Part shown: positions 1-7,101 of the stretch, one piece after another
Layout of the letters: each line of letters begins with the position of its first letter
How positions within the stretch are numbered: position 1 is the first letter of the stretch
Assembly (NCBI RefSeq): GCF_030733685.1
Contig: NZ_JASHIM010000001.1
Span: forward strand, 1 to 64,000
Length of the DNA: 64,000 nt
Reading direction: 5' to 3'
From: Roseovarius sp. MMSF_3281
GTDB lineage: Bacteria > Pseudomonadota > Alphaproteobacteria > Rhodobacterales > Rhodobacteraceae
Program-made: the position numbers and the translations under genes
Notes under the pieces: generated by a model
Told to the model about the DNA's origin: nothing
The model's database searches: none
What the model saw: the letters and a program-made list of their open reading frames with translations, nothing else

Positions 1-164
1 GGGGCGCAGGGCGGGGTGGGCAGGCGGTCGAACCGGACGGGATTGCCTTGCGCCTCTTTCAGCGTGGCCCATGCGGTGGCGATCACGGCGGGTTGCGCGG
101 CAAAGCGGGCCGGGTCCGTGACCACGGCGCGGGCTTCATTGATCTGTTGGGGAAGGGGGTGCAT
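1..164 (-). CDS. Partial hypothetical protein, first gene of leftward operon
   Basis: Only the N-terminal 54 codons are inside the window; the gene runs off the left edge. The frame is open with strong third-position G/C bias, and ATG at 164-162 is preceded by GGAGG (172-176) at normal spacing. The visible start reads MHPLPQQINEARAVV, rich in Ala, with no family I recognise. It is the first gene downstream of the operator-controlled leftward promoter at 196-224, so by position it opens the lambda-PL-like operon of prophage 1, whose integrase and recombination genes would be expected further left. Confidence 0.65.
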   Translation of the reverse strand, partial: MHPLPQQINEARAVVTDPARFAAQPAVIATAWATLKEAQGNPVRFDRLPTPPCA

Positions 165-195
165 TGCGGTGCCTCCATCGGTTGTGATGGGGCCG

Positions 196-249
196 AATGT
201 CGTACATAAATAATGTACCGTCAAGAACATTGGTACATAAAATATTTAC
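196..249 (-). promoter_or_regulatory. Leftward promoter with two repressor operators (OL-like)
   Basis: Read leftward, a -35 box TTGACG (219-224) and a -10-like GACATT (196-201) are separated by exactly 17 bases, and those 17 bases are the operator GTACATTATTTATGTAC (202-218, palindromic arms GTACAT). A second, less perfect copy, GTACATAAAATATTTAC, lies at 233-249. The same motif recurs between the repressor and Cro genes at 2305-2362. A repressor bound at 202-218 would cover the whole spacer. This is the pattern of lambda OL; which protein binds is inferred from proximity. Confidence 0.7.
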
Positions 250-314
250 CCGAACATATACGTCGAAGAATCACTGCGCTATATTGGCGGTGTCGGAAGG
301 GCGGGGCCGGAATT

Positions 315-337
315 AAAAAGCCCCGCCGAAGCGGGGC
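315..337 (-). terminator. Rho-independent terminator, leftward
   Basis: A perfect 7-bp stem GCCCCGC/GCGGGGC (320-326 with 331-337) with a 4-base loop is followed, on the leftward strand, by five T residues (319-315). It lies 24 bases past the stop of the gene ending at 361. It would end transcription of the small cargo genes before it reaches the OL-like promoter. Confidence 0.8.
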
Positions 338-360
338 GGAAAGGTGAATAAGATGGAAGG

Positions 361-876
361 TTATCTGGTTGCGATATCGCTGTTTTTGTCGGGTATTTCG
401 ACAGGAGCGGGGATTGTGATTGTTTTGCTGGCGGCGCGCATAAGTCGGATCGAACAGGAAATGGTGAATATGTCGCTATCAATGGGGTCTCTAAAAACCG
501 CGATCACGGCGGTTGCTTCCGAGTCCGGGGGGATATCAAAACCAAGCGAAACGCTGTTGCAGCGATCGTCCGGCGAAGATGGTTTTGGTGGGTGTGGCGT
601 TTCGCCGTTTTCTTGTGGTGAATGAGCAAGGCGTTGTGAGCCTGACGGATCGGAGGCGGAGAGAGCGCGTACGGTGTGGCGTGTTTTGTTCCTGATGGTT
701 AATCGCACCCATGCGCCAAGGTCGCCGTGGCTCATTATCTCGGCAAAAACCATCGGCTTGGTCGGCGGGAGGCTGTTGCGATAGGCTGCGATTGAAATAG
801 TCGTGGCCACAATAGAGGTCAGCACAGGCACCCAGTTCGGCAAGCCATAAATTAGGCCTGAAAGAAAATCGAGCAC
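361..876 (-). CDS. Membrane-anchored hypothetical protein
   Basis: 171 aa. An N-terminal hydrophobic segment (about residues 3-32, including VPVLTSIVATTISIAAY) predicts one membrane anchor; the rest is a soluble domain with no recognised family. The GTG start at 876 has AAAGG upstream, and the gene ends just before the terminator at 315-337, which supports this strand over the competing rightward frame. It sits with two other leftward genes between the OL-like promoter and the repressor, a usual place for lysogen-expressed cargo. Function unknown; superinfection exclusion is possible but only by position. Confidence 0.6.
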   Translation of the reverse strand: MLDFLSGLIYGLPNWVPVLTSIVATTISIAAYRNSLPPTKPMVFAEIMSHGDLGAWVRLTIRNKTRHTVRALSASDPSGSQRLAHSPQENGETPHPPKPSSPDDRCNSVSLGFDIPPDSEATAVIAVFRDPIDSDIFTISCSIRLMRAASKTITIPAPVEIPDKNSDIATR

Positions 877-879
877 AGA

Positions 880-1020
880 TCAAACCTTTCCACCCTTCCA
901 GATCAGCGCTGTTCTATGGAGTATTTGATATTCAAGCGATCTGGCGCTTCAACTCGCTCCAGGATGGTTAGCGCATATCCTTCAAAATAGGTAAAGCCAG
1001 CAGTTGGGAAGTTGTCGTTT
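880..1020. repeat. Direct repeat copy A (3' fragment of exported-protein gene)
   Basis: About 140 bases closely match 1381-1521 in the same orientation (roughly nine in ten bases by eye), covering the last 38 codons of the exported-protein gene at 1404-1769 plus the bases just past its stop. The intact gene is copy B, so this copy is the displaced 3' end. Confidence 0.85.
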
Positions 1021-1031
1021 CTAGCGACCAT
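903..1031 (-). pseudogene. C-terminal fragment of the 1404-1769 exported protein
   Basis: The frame encodes the last 38 residues of the neighbouring 121-aa exported protein almost unchanged (ends KYSIEQR, with FEGYALTILER inside). It lacks the signal peptide and the cysteine-rich N-terminal part. An ATG at 1031 overlaps the end of the 1021-1356 gene, so a 42-aa peptide could be made, but the simplest reading is a remnant left when the membrane-protein gene was inserted or the region recombined. Confidence 0.7.
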
Positions 1032-1356
1032 CGTCGTCCTCGCTATCATCGATGAGTATAATAGATACCACATAGCACGCATAGAATGCGAGGCAGAGCA
1101 GAAGGTGTGCAACACCAATCCATAAGAACGGATTGTCAAAAATAGACAGTGCGCCAAGAAGGAATGTAATTGGCCCTGTCGCGACAAGGGCTAGCCCAAA
1201 AATTAGGAACTCGAACAAGTGTTGAGACATGGCGGCCAAAATCTTCAACGTGTTTTTAGGCGCTGTTAATGCTGCGCTTAGAAACGCTCCACCGATCATT
1301 GCATAAGCAGCAATTAACACGGCCACAAAGATATCTATGAACGCCATTGCCTCCAC
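1021..1356 (-). CDS. Small integral membrane protein
   Basis: 111 aa with three to four hydrophobic segments (about residues 4-30, 43-70 and 75-102) and an acidic tail ending SEDDDGR. The start is GTG at 1356 with GGAAGG six bases upstream; an internal ATG at 1347 has poor spacing. It is flanked on both sides by the 140-bp direct repeat, so it looks inserted as a cassette. Family not recognised. In a lysogen-expressed position a membrane protein could act in superinfection exclusion, which is inference only. Confidence 0.6.
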   Translation of the reverse strand: MEAMAFIDIFVAVLIAAYAMIGGAFLSAALTAPKNTLKILAAMSQHLFEFLIFGLALVATGPITFLLGALSIFDNPFLWIGVAHLLLCLAFYACYVVSIILIDDSEDDDGR

Positions 1357-1380
1357 GCTACGCCTTCCCTCCTCGGCTCC

Positions 1381-1521
1381 TCAAACCTTTCCGCCCTTCC
1401 AGATCAGCGCTGTTCTATGGAGTACTTGATATTCAGGCGATCCGGCGCTTCAATTCTCTCCAGAATGGTTAGCGCGTATCCTTCAAAATAGGTGAAGCCC
1501 GCAGTCAAAAAGTTGTCGTCT
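1381..1521. repeat. Direct repeat copy B (within intact exported-protein gene)
   Basis: Partner of the repeat at 880-1020. It spans the 3' end of the gene 1404-1769 and about 23 bases past its stop. The two copies bracket the membrane-protein gene, as expected for duplication by recombination at a gene end. Confidence 0.85.
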
Positions 1522-1769
1522 CCATCGTAGAGGCGGTAATTCATCTTGCCGTCTGCGCAGGTCATTGCGCCCGTCACCTTTAAGTATGATCCGCGAGTTG
1601 AGTAGTTGAAGTCTTCGATCTCGCATACGCCTGAAGCTTGATTTGCCATGGCGTCGTAACATTCGAGGCGCTTTTCGCTGTCAGTGATATCGGCGCACTG
1701 AGCAAGGGCGGGGTTTCCACCCAATAGCGCAATTGCAGCGGCGGCAAAGATAACTCTAATCATCATCAT
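1404..1769 (-). CDS. Small exported protein with signal peptide
   Basis: 121 aa. Residues 1-23 form a classical signal peptide ending in ALA before QCADI, so a periplasmic location is predicted. The mature part begins with a short CADITDSEKRLECYDAMA motif resembling the start of type VI accessory or DUF-type periplasmic proteins, then a beta-rich region with a disulfide-capable Cys pair. No enzyme motif is visible. The last 38 residues are duplicated at 903-1031. Probably a cargo gene expressed from the prophage. Confidence 0.65.
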   Translation of the reverse strand: MMMIRVIFAAAAIALLGGNPALAQCADITDSEKRLECYDAMANQASGVCEIEDFNYSTRGSYLKVTGAMTCADGKMNYRLYDGDDNFLTAGFTYFEGYALTILERIEAPDRLNIKYSIEQR

Positions 1770-1931
1770 TTCTTTCTTTGTCGTGTTTCCAAATCCTTAA
1801 GGTGTTATCCACATCGCGCGCGCCTCGCGCCGTTGACGCCCTACATACTGCTCTCTTAGTCTGTGAGAACTTTTGAAGAACATTGGAGGGGTCCATGGGG
1901 GGGTATTTTGTGTTTGTTATTGGCCGTCCGC

Positions 1932-2285
1932 TTAGTCGCTGGGGTGTGAACCTGAACCTTGTGTTTGATCCTGTCCACTTTCTGTCTCGGAAAGCGTCTC
2001 AAAAAGGCGATCCTGAACATCGCCGGGAAGTTGGGAAAACTCACCACAAATCATGAAGTTAAAATCTATCCTGTGTTCTCGATACAGGTAAATCATAACC
2101 TTCCTGCTTGGGAGCGAGGATGCAGCTTCCGCATTGCTTATTGCCGCTTTGGTTAGCCCGGATTTCTTTCCAAGTTCAGGCTGGCTTAGGCCGATTGACT
2201 TTCGCGCAGCCCTAAGGCGGATTGCCGCGGCTTCCTTGCCGGTGTCGCCGGTGCGGGCGAGAGAGGCTTTCTCATCATAAGTCAT
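1932..2285 (-). CDS. CI-like repressor, XRE HTH, short form
   Basis: 117 aa from the ATG at 2285. An XRE-type helix-turn-helix lies around residues 24-65 (LGKKSGLTKAAISNAEA is the recognition region); the C-terminal half is short and lacks the Ser-Lys protease domain of LexA/CI, so induction probably does not use RecA-stimulated self-cleavage. It is divergent from the Cro-like gene across shared operators. A -10 box GATAAT (2297-2292) ends six bases before the ATG, so the message is probably leaderless, as for lambda cI from PRM. It presumably binds GTACATAAATTATGTAC sites at 202-249 and 2305-2362. Confidence 0.8.
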   Translation of the reverse strand: MTYDEKASLARTGDTGKEAAAIRLRAARKSIGLSQPELGKKSGLTKAAISNAEAASSLPSRKVMIYLYREHRIDFNFMICGEFSQLPGDVQDRLFETLSETESGQDQTQGSGSHPSD

Positions 2286-2291
2286 GAGTGA

Positions 2292-2368
2292 ATTATCAAT
2301 CTGGGTACATGAAATGTGAACGTACATAATTTTTAACGCTTGAAAGTACATAAATTATGTACTAGCTT
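2292..2368. promoter_or_regulatory. Divergent repressor/Cro promoters with three operators (OR-like)
   Basis: Rightward: TTGAAA (2340-2345), then the perfect 17-bp palindrome GTACATAAATTATGTAC (2346-2362) filling the spacer, then TAGCTT (2363-2368); the Cro ATG is at 2375, so the transcript would start at or next to the start codon. Leftward: TTCACA (2320-2315), 17-base spacer, GATAAT (2297-2292), then six bases to the repressor ATG. Weaker operator copies lie at 2305-2321 (GTACATGAAATGTGAAC) and 2322-2338 (GTACATAATTTTTAACG), overlapping the leftward promoter. Confidence 0.8.
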
Positions 2369-2374
2369 GCCGTT

Positions 2375-2596
2375 ATGATGACCGTATCTGAAATCTGTAC
2401 AACAATAGGCCGCAAGGAATTGGAGCGCGCTCTTGGGGTGTCCAAGGCGGCGATCAGCAATGCGGTTTCCAATGAAGCTTTTCCGCCGTCGTGGTTCGAC
2501 GTGATCGAGGCCGAATGCGCTAAGCGTGATATCAATTGCGACCGCAGCCTGTTTGCGTTTCGGCGTGCGCCTCATGCCCCCGAGGACGCCGCATGA
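2375..2596 (+). CDS. Cro-like HTH regulator
   Basis: 73 aa, nearly all one small DNA-binding domain: LGVSKAAISNAV (about residues 20-32) is the helix-turn-helix, and the N-terminus MMTVSEICTTIG pairs with it in the manner of YdaS/Cro-type proteins. First gene of the rightward early operon, directly after the PR-like promoter. The ATG lies only six bases past the -10 box, with no Shine-Dalgarno, implying a leaderless message. Its stop overlaps the next ATG (ATGA). Confidence 0.75.
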   Translation: MMTVSEICTTIGRKELERALGVSKAAISNAVSNEAFPPSWFDVIEAECAKRDINCDRSLFAFRRAPHAPEDAA

Positions 2597-3024
2597 GTGG
2601 CGGGCCGTGGCATTCGGGGCCGGGGGTCGTGGTGCATGTGCATGGGTCATATCCCGAGCATGGCACGGGCCGGGGTGGCGATGCACCGCGCGATGTGTGC
2701 GGGCCATCGCCCGGACCTTTGGCCGGTTTTCCGCGCGAGGCGCATCAATCGGCGTTGTCTCGCGGGTCGGTGCCGCAGGCGGCTTTACCGGGCGCGCGCC
2801 CGGTGGCCGATCCGCACGAGGTGCAGCGCGCCATGCCCGAGTTGTGGCAAAGTTTCATCCGCGCCAATTTTTCCGATCTGCGCGCCGTGATGATGGCCTT
2901 CGGGGTCAGTGAGCGGGCGGCGCGAAAGTGGTGGAATGCCGAAGGCGGGGTGAACGGCGCTTACGTGGTGCATGCCTTCCGGCGTTGGCCCGACGCGGCG
3001 CGCGCGTGGTTGGAGGCGGCTTGA
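2593..3024 (+). CDS. Hypothetical early protein with C-terminal HTH-like region
   Basis: 143 aa, translationally coupled to the Cro-like gene by ATGA. The N-terminal 75 residues are Gly/Pro/His-rich and probably disordered. The C-terminal half (about residues 85-143, containing MMAFGVSERAARKWWN) looks like a helix-turn-helix of the kind that detects a named DNA-binding site through a GVSxRxARxW helix. It may be a second early regulator; no catalytic motif is visible. Confidence 0.6.
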   Translation: MSGGPWHSGPGVVVHVHGSYPEHGTGRGGDAPRDVCGPSPGPLAGFPREAHQSALSRGSVPQAALPGARPVADPHEVQRAMPELWQSFIRANFSDLRAVMMAFGVSERAARKWWNAEGGVNGAYVVHAFRRWPDAARAWLEAA

Positions 3025-3038
3025 TGGTGCGGCTGTTG

Positions 3039-3368
3039 TTATTGCGCGGTGTACGCCCGCAAGAGGCTCATGGCCGTGCTATTGGGGGTTTCTGCGCAGT
3101 CTGCGCGCAGGCGGATCAGGACGGTTTCGTGGTCGCCTCGGATGCCGGGGTTCGCGGCTTCAAATCCCATGAGGAACCCGAAGGCCAGGGCCATGTTCCC
3201 AATACCCTCCGGCGTGGCCGTGACGTTGTCGATGGTGGAGATCACTGCGGCGCAGGGTTCCGTCATAAACTGTTCTTGTACCGGGTGATTTTGAATCCCG
3301 TTTGTATTTTGGGCGCTGGCCGGAGCGGTGGCAATCATGATTGCAAGGGCCGGGGTGAGGGTTTTCAT
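3039..3368 (-). CDS. Small exported protein on opposite strand (HdeA/Rap1a-like)
   Basis: 109 aa with a signal peptide (residues 1-19, ending PASAQ). The mature part has two cysteines bracketing a helical domain (CAAVI near 39 and RADCAE near 90), a layout shared by small periplasmic HdeA-like and Rap1a/Tai-like proteins, but the match is only in outline. It is the only leftward gene inside the rightward early operon, so it has its own promoter or is expressed in the lysogen. Likely a cargo gene. Confidence 0.55.
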   Translation of the reverse strand: MKTLTPALAIMIATAPASAQNTNGIQNHPVQEQFMTEPCAAVISTIDNVTATPEGIGNMALAFGFLMGFEAANPGIRGDHETVLIRLRADCAETPNSTAMSLLRAYTAQ

Positions 3369-3535
3369 GGGCGGTCCTTTCCGCGTGATCGATCTGCGGT
3401 GGTCACTTTAAGCGCCATAAGCCCCTTGTCCATTGTGGCCATGGGGCTGTTCGGACTTTTGTCCGCACAAAGGGCCGCCCGATTGTTCGGGCTTTGGGCC
3501 GGTGGCTGCAAATTTGCAAATCTTGAGGTGATGGC

Positions 3536-4072
3536 ATGACGGTTCAGGGCGAGGTTGTGCGGGCGAGTGCGGAAATCCCGCTGTTTAGCGATATGGGCGC
3601 GGATGAACTGGCGGCGGCCATGGATGATCCTTCGGCCCCGGCGCGCTGTCGTGGCTTGTGGGCCGGGGTGATCCTGCAACAGTGGACCTTGGTGTTCGAT
3701 CCCTTGTCGCGGGATAGTGACGCCGTGCGATGGCAGGCGCGGGGGTGGTTTGGCGGGCCTGATTTTGCCATGGCCTGCGCCCTTGCGGGGTTTGACCCGG
3801 ATCACGTTATGGAGGCGTTTCGCGTGCGCCTGGCGTTGGCCGAGGTGGCGGGGGATGGATTGCCCCTGCGCCCCGGTGGCAGGCGGCGCGGTGGAAACGA
3901 CCGGGCGCGCGCGGCGCGGCGGCGCGAGGCGTTGACGGGCATGCGGGCCAAGGGGCTTTTGCCGCCGGTCGCCGTTCTGGCCCGGTCGTTTGACGTGAGC
4001 GTGGCGGTGATCCGCAGTGATTTCCAGATATTGGAATTTTCCGTCATTCGCGATTGCCGGAGGGTGGCGTGA
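3536..4072 (+). CDS. Hypothetical phage protein, possible C-terminal HTH
   Basis: 178 aa. A central motif WFGGPDFAMACALAGFDP (about residues 68-87) followed by HVMEAFR occurs widely in phage and integrative-element proteins of Rhodobacterales as I recall it, with no assigned function. A basic linker (PGGRRRGGNDRARAARRR) leads to a C-terminal stretch resembling a helix-turn-helix (VAVLARSFDVSVAVIRSDF). ATG at 3536 follows GAGGTG. Stop overlaps the next ATG as TGATG. DNA binding is a reasonable guess. Confidence 0.55.
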   Translation: MTVQGEVVRASAEIPLFSDMGADELAAAMDDPSAPARCRGLWAGVILQQWTLVFDPLSRDSDAVRWQARGWFGGPDFAMACALAGFDPDHVMEAFRVRLALAEVAGDGLPLRPGGRRRGGNDRARAARRREALTGMRAKGLLPPVAVLARSFDVSVAVIRSDFQILEFSVIRDCRRVA

Positions 4073-4818
4073 TGGCGCGCGGGGGGCAGAACAGATCAAG
4101 CGCCGTGATGGCGCAGCGGGCCGAGGCGCATGACAGCCTTGACGATTTCCCGACGCCGCCCTGGGCGGGCCGGGCGTTGTGCCAGTTCCTGCGCGGGCAG
4201 TTGTTGCAATACCTGCAATTGGTCGATGTGCGGGAGCCTGCGGCCAATCGCGGGCATCTTGTGCGGGTTCTGGCCGAGCATTTCCGCGAGGTTATTGCCT
4301 CGGATGTGCATGATTACGGGGCGGGCTTTCCGCTGCATGACTACCTGATGCCGGTGCAGGACGAGGTGCGCGTGGCGTGGACGATCACGAACCCGCCCTA
4401 TCGGCTGGCCGAGGGGTTCATCGCGCGGGCGCTTGCGTGTTCGGGCGTCGGGGTGGCCATGCTGGTGCGCACCTCGTTCCTTGAGGGGGCAGGGCGGTTT
4501 ACGCGGCTGTATGACGTGACTCCGCCCACCCATGTTTTGCAGTTTTCCGAGCGGGTGGTGATGCACAAGGGCACGCTGTCAGAGCATGGCAGCACCGCCA
4601 CAAGCTATGCCTGGGTGATCTGGTTCAAGCCGCATATCGGCAAGCCCACGCAATTGCATTGGATCGGCACGGGGGCGCGCAAGCGCCTGACGCGGGCCGG
4701 TGATTACCCCGAGGATGGCATGGCCGTGATCGAGGGGGTGGTGGCCCTTTCGGCAGATTTGCAAGGCAAATCGCCTGACGGGCAACGCGCCCCTTCTGAC
4801 GAAGGGACGCTTGCATGA
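4072..4818 (+). CDS. DNA adenine methyltransferase-like protein
   Basis: 248 aa from ATG 4072. Class I SAM-dependent fold: DFPTPPWAGRAL near residue 24, a motif I-like REPAANRGHLVRVL (about 54-67), and the catalytic NPPY at about 109-112 followed by a hydrophobic strand, as in N6-adenine or N4-cytosine methyltransferases. No target-recognition domain of normal size is present, so it is a solitary phage-type enzyme, probably modifying phage DNA against host restriction. A distinct NPPY methyltransferase exists in prophage 2 at 47706-48407. The normal motif I DPFxGxG is altered to EPAANRG. Confidence 0.75.
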   Translation: MARGGQNRSSAVMAQRAEAHDSLDDFPTPPWAGRALCQFLRGQLLQYLQLVDVREPAANRGHLVRVLAEHFREVIASDVHDYGAGFPLHDYLMPVQDEVRVAWTITNPPYRLAEGFIARALACSGVGVAMLVRTSFLEGAGRFTRLYDVTPPTHVLQFSERVVMHKGTLSEHGSTATSYAWVIWFKPHIGKPTQLHWIGTGARKRLTRAGDYPEDGMAVIEGVVALSADLQGKSPDGQRAPSDEGTLA

Positions 4819-5804
4819 CGCAGCAGGAGCAATCCCCACAAGATCAGCGTATCTTGGAAGGTCTGTTTCCCGAGTGGAAGCCCCGGCCTGTCTGTGCGTG
4901 GGTGCGAAAATCAGGGCTTGGGCGGTCGCATCTGGTGTTGTCTGCGTTGAGCCTCATGGGCGGCACCGTGGAGCGGTTGGAGGCGGTCGGCGGCGAACAG
5001 GTCGTGCCGATCCTTCTGTGGTTTCGCGAGGATGTGCCGCAGGTGCGCCGCCGGATCGGCAAGGCGGCGTGGCGCGAGGTTCATCATTCCACGATCCACC
5101 ACAACGGCAAGCGGCTGGCCCTGATGGTCAAGTATGGGTGGACTTTCGAGGAGGTCATGCAGGTGCCCGCATGGGCATGGCGGTATGTGACGGGGTGTTA
5201 TGCGTCGGAGGCGTATTTTCGCCCGGCGGTTTTATGGGCAGTGTCTTGCCCCGCGCCGCATTCCGGCTCGGCTGATGCGCGAAGCGGCGCTGTCGAATCG
5301 AGGGTGACATTGTACTTAGATTCCGAGCAAATGTGCGTGTCGGTTAACCCCGCATGGTCAGAAGCACGGATGCGGCGCGAACATGACCGGGAGGCGATGG
5401 AGCAGGCCCGCGCCGATGCAGACCCCACCCCATGGGCGGAGCCTTGGGTGCATGAGGTGGATGGCTACCGCTTTACCCTTCTGCGTTCCGAGCGCGACTT
5501 TGCCGAGGAAGGGCTTTTGATGCGTCACTGCATCCGCAGTTACGCAAGCGCTGCGCGGCAGATGCGCACCGTGGTGTTGCGGATCGAGGGGGCGGAGCGC
5601 GGCACCTGCAATATGTTGACCAAGCCCTTTGTGCATCCATCGGGCGGTGTGGTGAGTGCCACGGTGCGGATCGACCAGGTGCAGGGATTTGCCAATACGT
5701 CGCTGACGAAGGCGGCGCGGGCAGCGGCCTTTCAGGCCTTCGAGGCTTACAATGAAAACCGATTTGCCACCGATTATCGGGGTATCCATGGGGGGCGCGT
5801 ATGA
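4815..5804 (+). CDS. PcfJ-like domain protein
   Basis: 329 aa. The C-terminal half carries the signature of PcfJ-like proteins of conjugative elements and phages: a block EEGLLMRHCIRSYA (about residues 230-244) followed by beta strands around MRTVVLRIE and SATVRIDQVQGFAN. The invariant His-Cys pair in RHC is present. The N-terminal half is specific to this gene. PcfJ homologues are tied to plasmid transfer or phage early regions but have no firm biochemical role. ATGA overlaps join it to both neighbours. Confidence 0.65.
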   Translation: MTQQEQSPQDQRILEGLFPEWKPRPVCAWVRKSGLGRSHLVLSALSLMGGTVERLEAVGGEQVVPILLWFREDVPQVRRRIGKAAWREVHHSTIHHNGKRLALMVKYGWTFEEVMQVPAWAWRYVTGCYASEAYFRPAVLWAVSCPAPHSGSADARSGAVESRVTLYLDSEQMCVSVNPAWSEARMRREHDREAMEQARADADPTPWAEPWVHEVDGYRFTLLRSERDFAEEGLLMRHCIRSYASAARQMRTVVLRIEGAERGTCNMLTKPFVHPSGGVVSATVRIDQVQGFANTSLTKAARAAAFQAFEAYNENRFATDYRGIHGGRV

Positions 5805-5992
5805 CCCCGCTGGACTACAAGCGCGCCACCGGCAAAGCGTCGCCTTTCGAGGTCAAACTGGCCTCGGTCACGTCATTGGATGAGTTGGACGGGTTCGAGC
5901 GCCGCGCGCGGGTCGATGGCAAGGTGAATGGCCGGGTTTCGGCGGCCATCGAAAAGCGCCGTGTGCAGCTTTCCAAGGGGGTGCGGCGATGA
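5801..5992 (+). CDS. Small hypothetical protein
   Basis: 63 aa, basic and helical (YKRATGKASPFEVKLASV, then SLDELDGFERR and a Lys/Arg-rich tail). Coupled by ATGA overlaps to the PcfJ-like gene upstream and the PP-loop gene downstream, which is the main support that it is translated. No family recognised. Confidence 0.55.
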   Translation: MTPLDYKRATGKASPFEVKLASVTSLDELDGFERRARVDGKVNGRVSAAIEKRRVQLSKGVRR

Positions 5993-7101
5993 GTGGCGCG
6001 CGCGCATCCGCCCCCGGAAATGCCGTGGCACGGCGTTTGAGGCGATACGCATTGCCAGAAGGCAACGTGCAGATCGCGTTCAGTGGTGGGCGCACGTCTG
6101 CCTACATGCTGTTTCAGCTTTTGCGGGCCAATGGAACTTTGCCAGAACGGGTTGTTGTCACGTTCCAAAATACAGGTCTGGAAATGTGGCAGACGCTCGA
6201 TTTCGTTCAGGAATGCGCGGATCGCTGGGGTGTTCCAATTGTTTGGCTCGAATATGCACCGCGCCGCGCGCTGAAACCGGAAGAATACGAGCTTGTCGAG
6301 CGCCATTTCGGGGCGGAGTACGCCGCGTTGTTCGCCGAATGGTGGGCGCGCAGTATGAACCCCGCCGGGTTCAATAGGGTGTCGCACAATAGTTGCGCGC
6401 GCGATGGTGAACCGTTCCTTGCCCTGATCCTTCTAAGGAAGTTCCTGCCGAACCAGAACAGTCGGTTTTGCACCACTGAACTTAAAGTCAGAACCGCCAA
6501 GCGATTTCTCATGTCGCTTGGCTGGGTTGAATGGATCAACTGCGTCGGCCTGCGCGCCGATGAGCCGCGCCGCATCAAGCCGGAAGGCGTGAAGTTCAAG
6601 GACCGCTGGACTGTCTGGCAGCCGCTGAACCATGCCGGTGTGACCAAGAGGATCGTGGCGCAGTTCTGGCGGGATCAACTATTTGATCTTCGCTTATCGA
6701 ACATCAACGGAAATTGCTGGCTTGGGAACTGCAATGGATGCTTTCTCAAGAGCGAAGCTCATGTTGCGGCATTCCATCGTGACCATCCACAACTAGCGTG
6801 GTGGTGGGAGTGCGCGGAAAACCTCATTCAGTCGCTGTGGCCCGCGCTTTCACAGTGGCAGAGGCTGCGCCGGATCGTATCGGCAGATAGCGAGATCGCG
6901 CCGAAGCTACGCGAAGCATATGGACGGCCCGTTCCGTCTAGCGTGATCCGTGGCATGGTCGATCAGCCGCGATCAGCAGGCCAATTTTCGAAGCGATACG
7001 GACGGGCGGAACTAAGGCGGTTTGTTGAAAGCCAGGGCGATTGGATTTTCGACACAGAGGACGCGCTTTGTCAGGCGCGCGGAGGTGAGTGCGTTGGTTA
7101 G
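5989..7101 (+). CDS. PP-loop ATPase, PAPS-reductase-like (copy 1)
   Basis: 370 aa. The PP-loop SGGRTSAYM (about residues 32-40) binds ATP and forms an adenylated intermediate in this superfamily (PAPS reductase, DndC, TilS relatives). A second signature, NSRFCTTELKVRTAKRFL (about 157-174), carries the Arg/Cys/Lys of PAPS-reductase-like enzymes, and a cluster CWLGNCNGC (243-251) may bind Fe-S or Zn. It lacks the reductase C-terminal ECGLH motif, so sulfate reduction is unlikely; a role in nucleic-acid sulfur or base modification is possible. A nearly identical gene lies at 46642-47709. The first 25 residues are unique to this copy. Confidence 0.75.
   Translation: MSGARASAPGNAVARRLRRYALPEGNVQIAFSGGRTSAYMLFQLLRANGTLPERVVVTFQNTGLEMWQTLDFVQECADRWGVPIVWLEYAPRRALKPEEYELVERHFGAEYAALFAEWWARSMNPAGFNRVSHNSCARDGEPFLALILLRKFLPNQNSRFCTTELKVRTAKRFLMSLGWVEWINCVGLRADEPRRIKPEGVKFKDRWTVWQPLNHAGVTKRIVAQFWRDQLFDLRLSNINGNCWLGNCNGCFLKSEAHVAAFHRDHPQLAWWWECAENLIQSLWPALSQWQRLRRIVSADSEIAPKLREAYGRPVPSSVIRGMVDQPRSAGQFSKRYGRAELRRFVESQGDWIFDTEDALCQARGGECVG

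Noticed and set aside
344-625. Rightward open frame with a hydrophobic N-terminus
   Set aside because: It lies opposite the 361-876 gene, and the intrinsic terminator at 315-337 plus the ribosome site at 876 favour the leftward gene.
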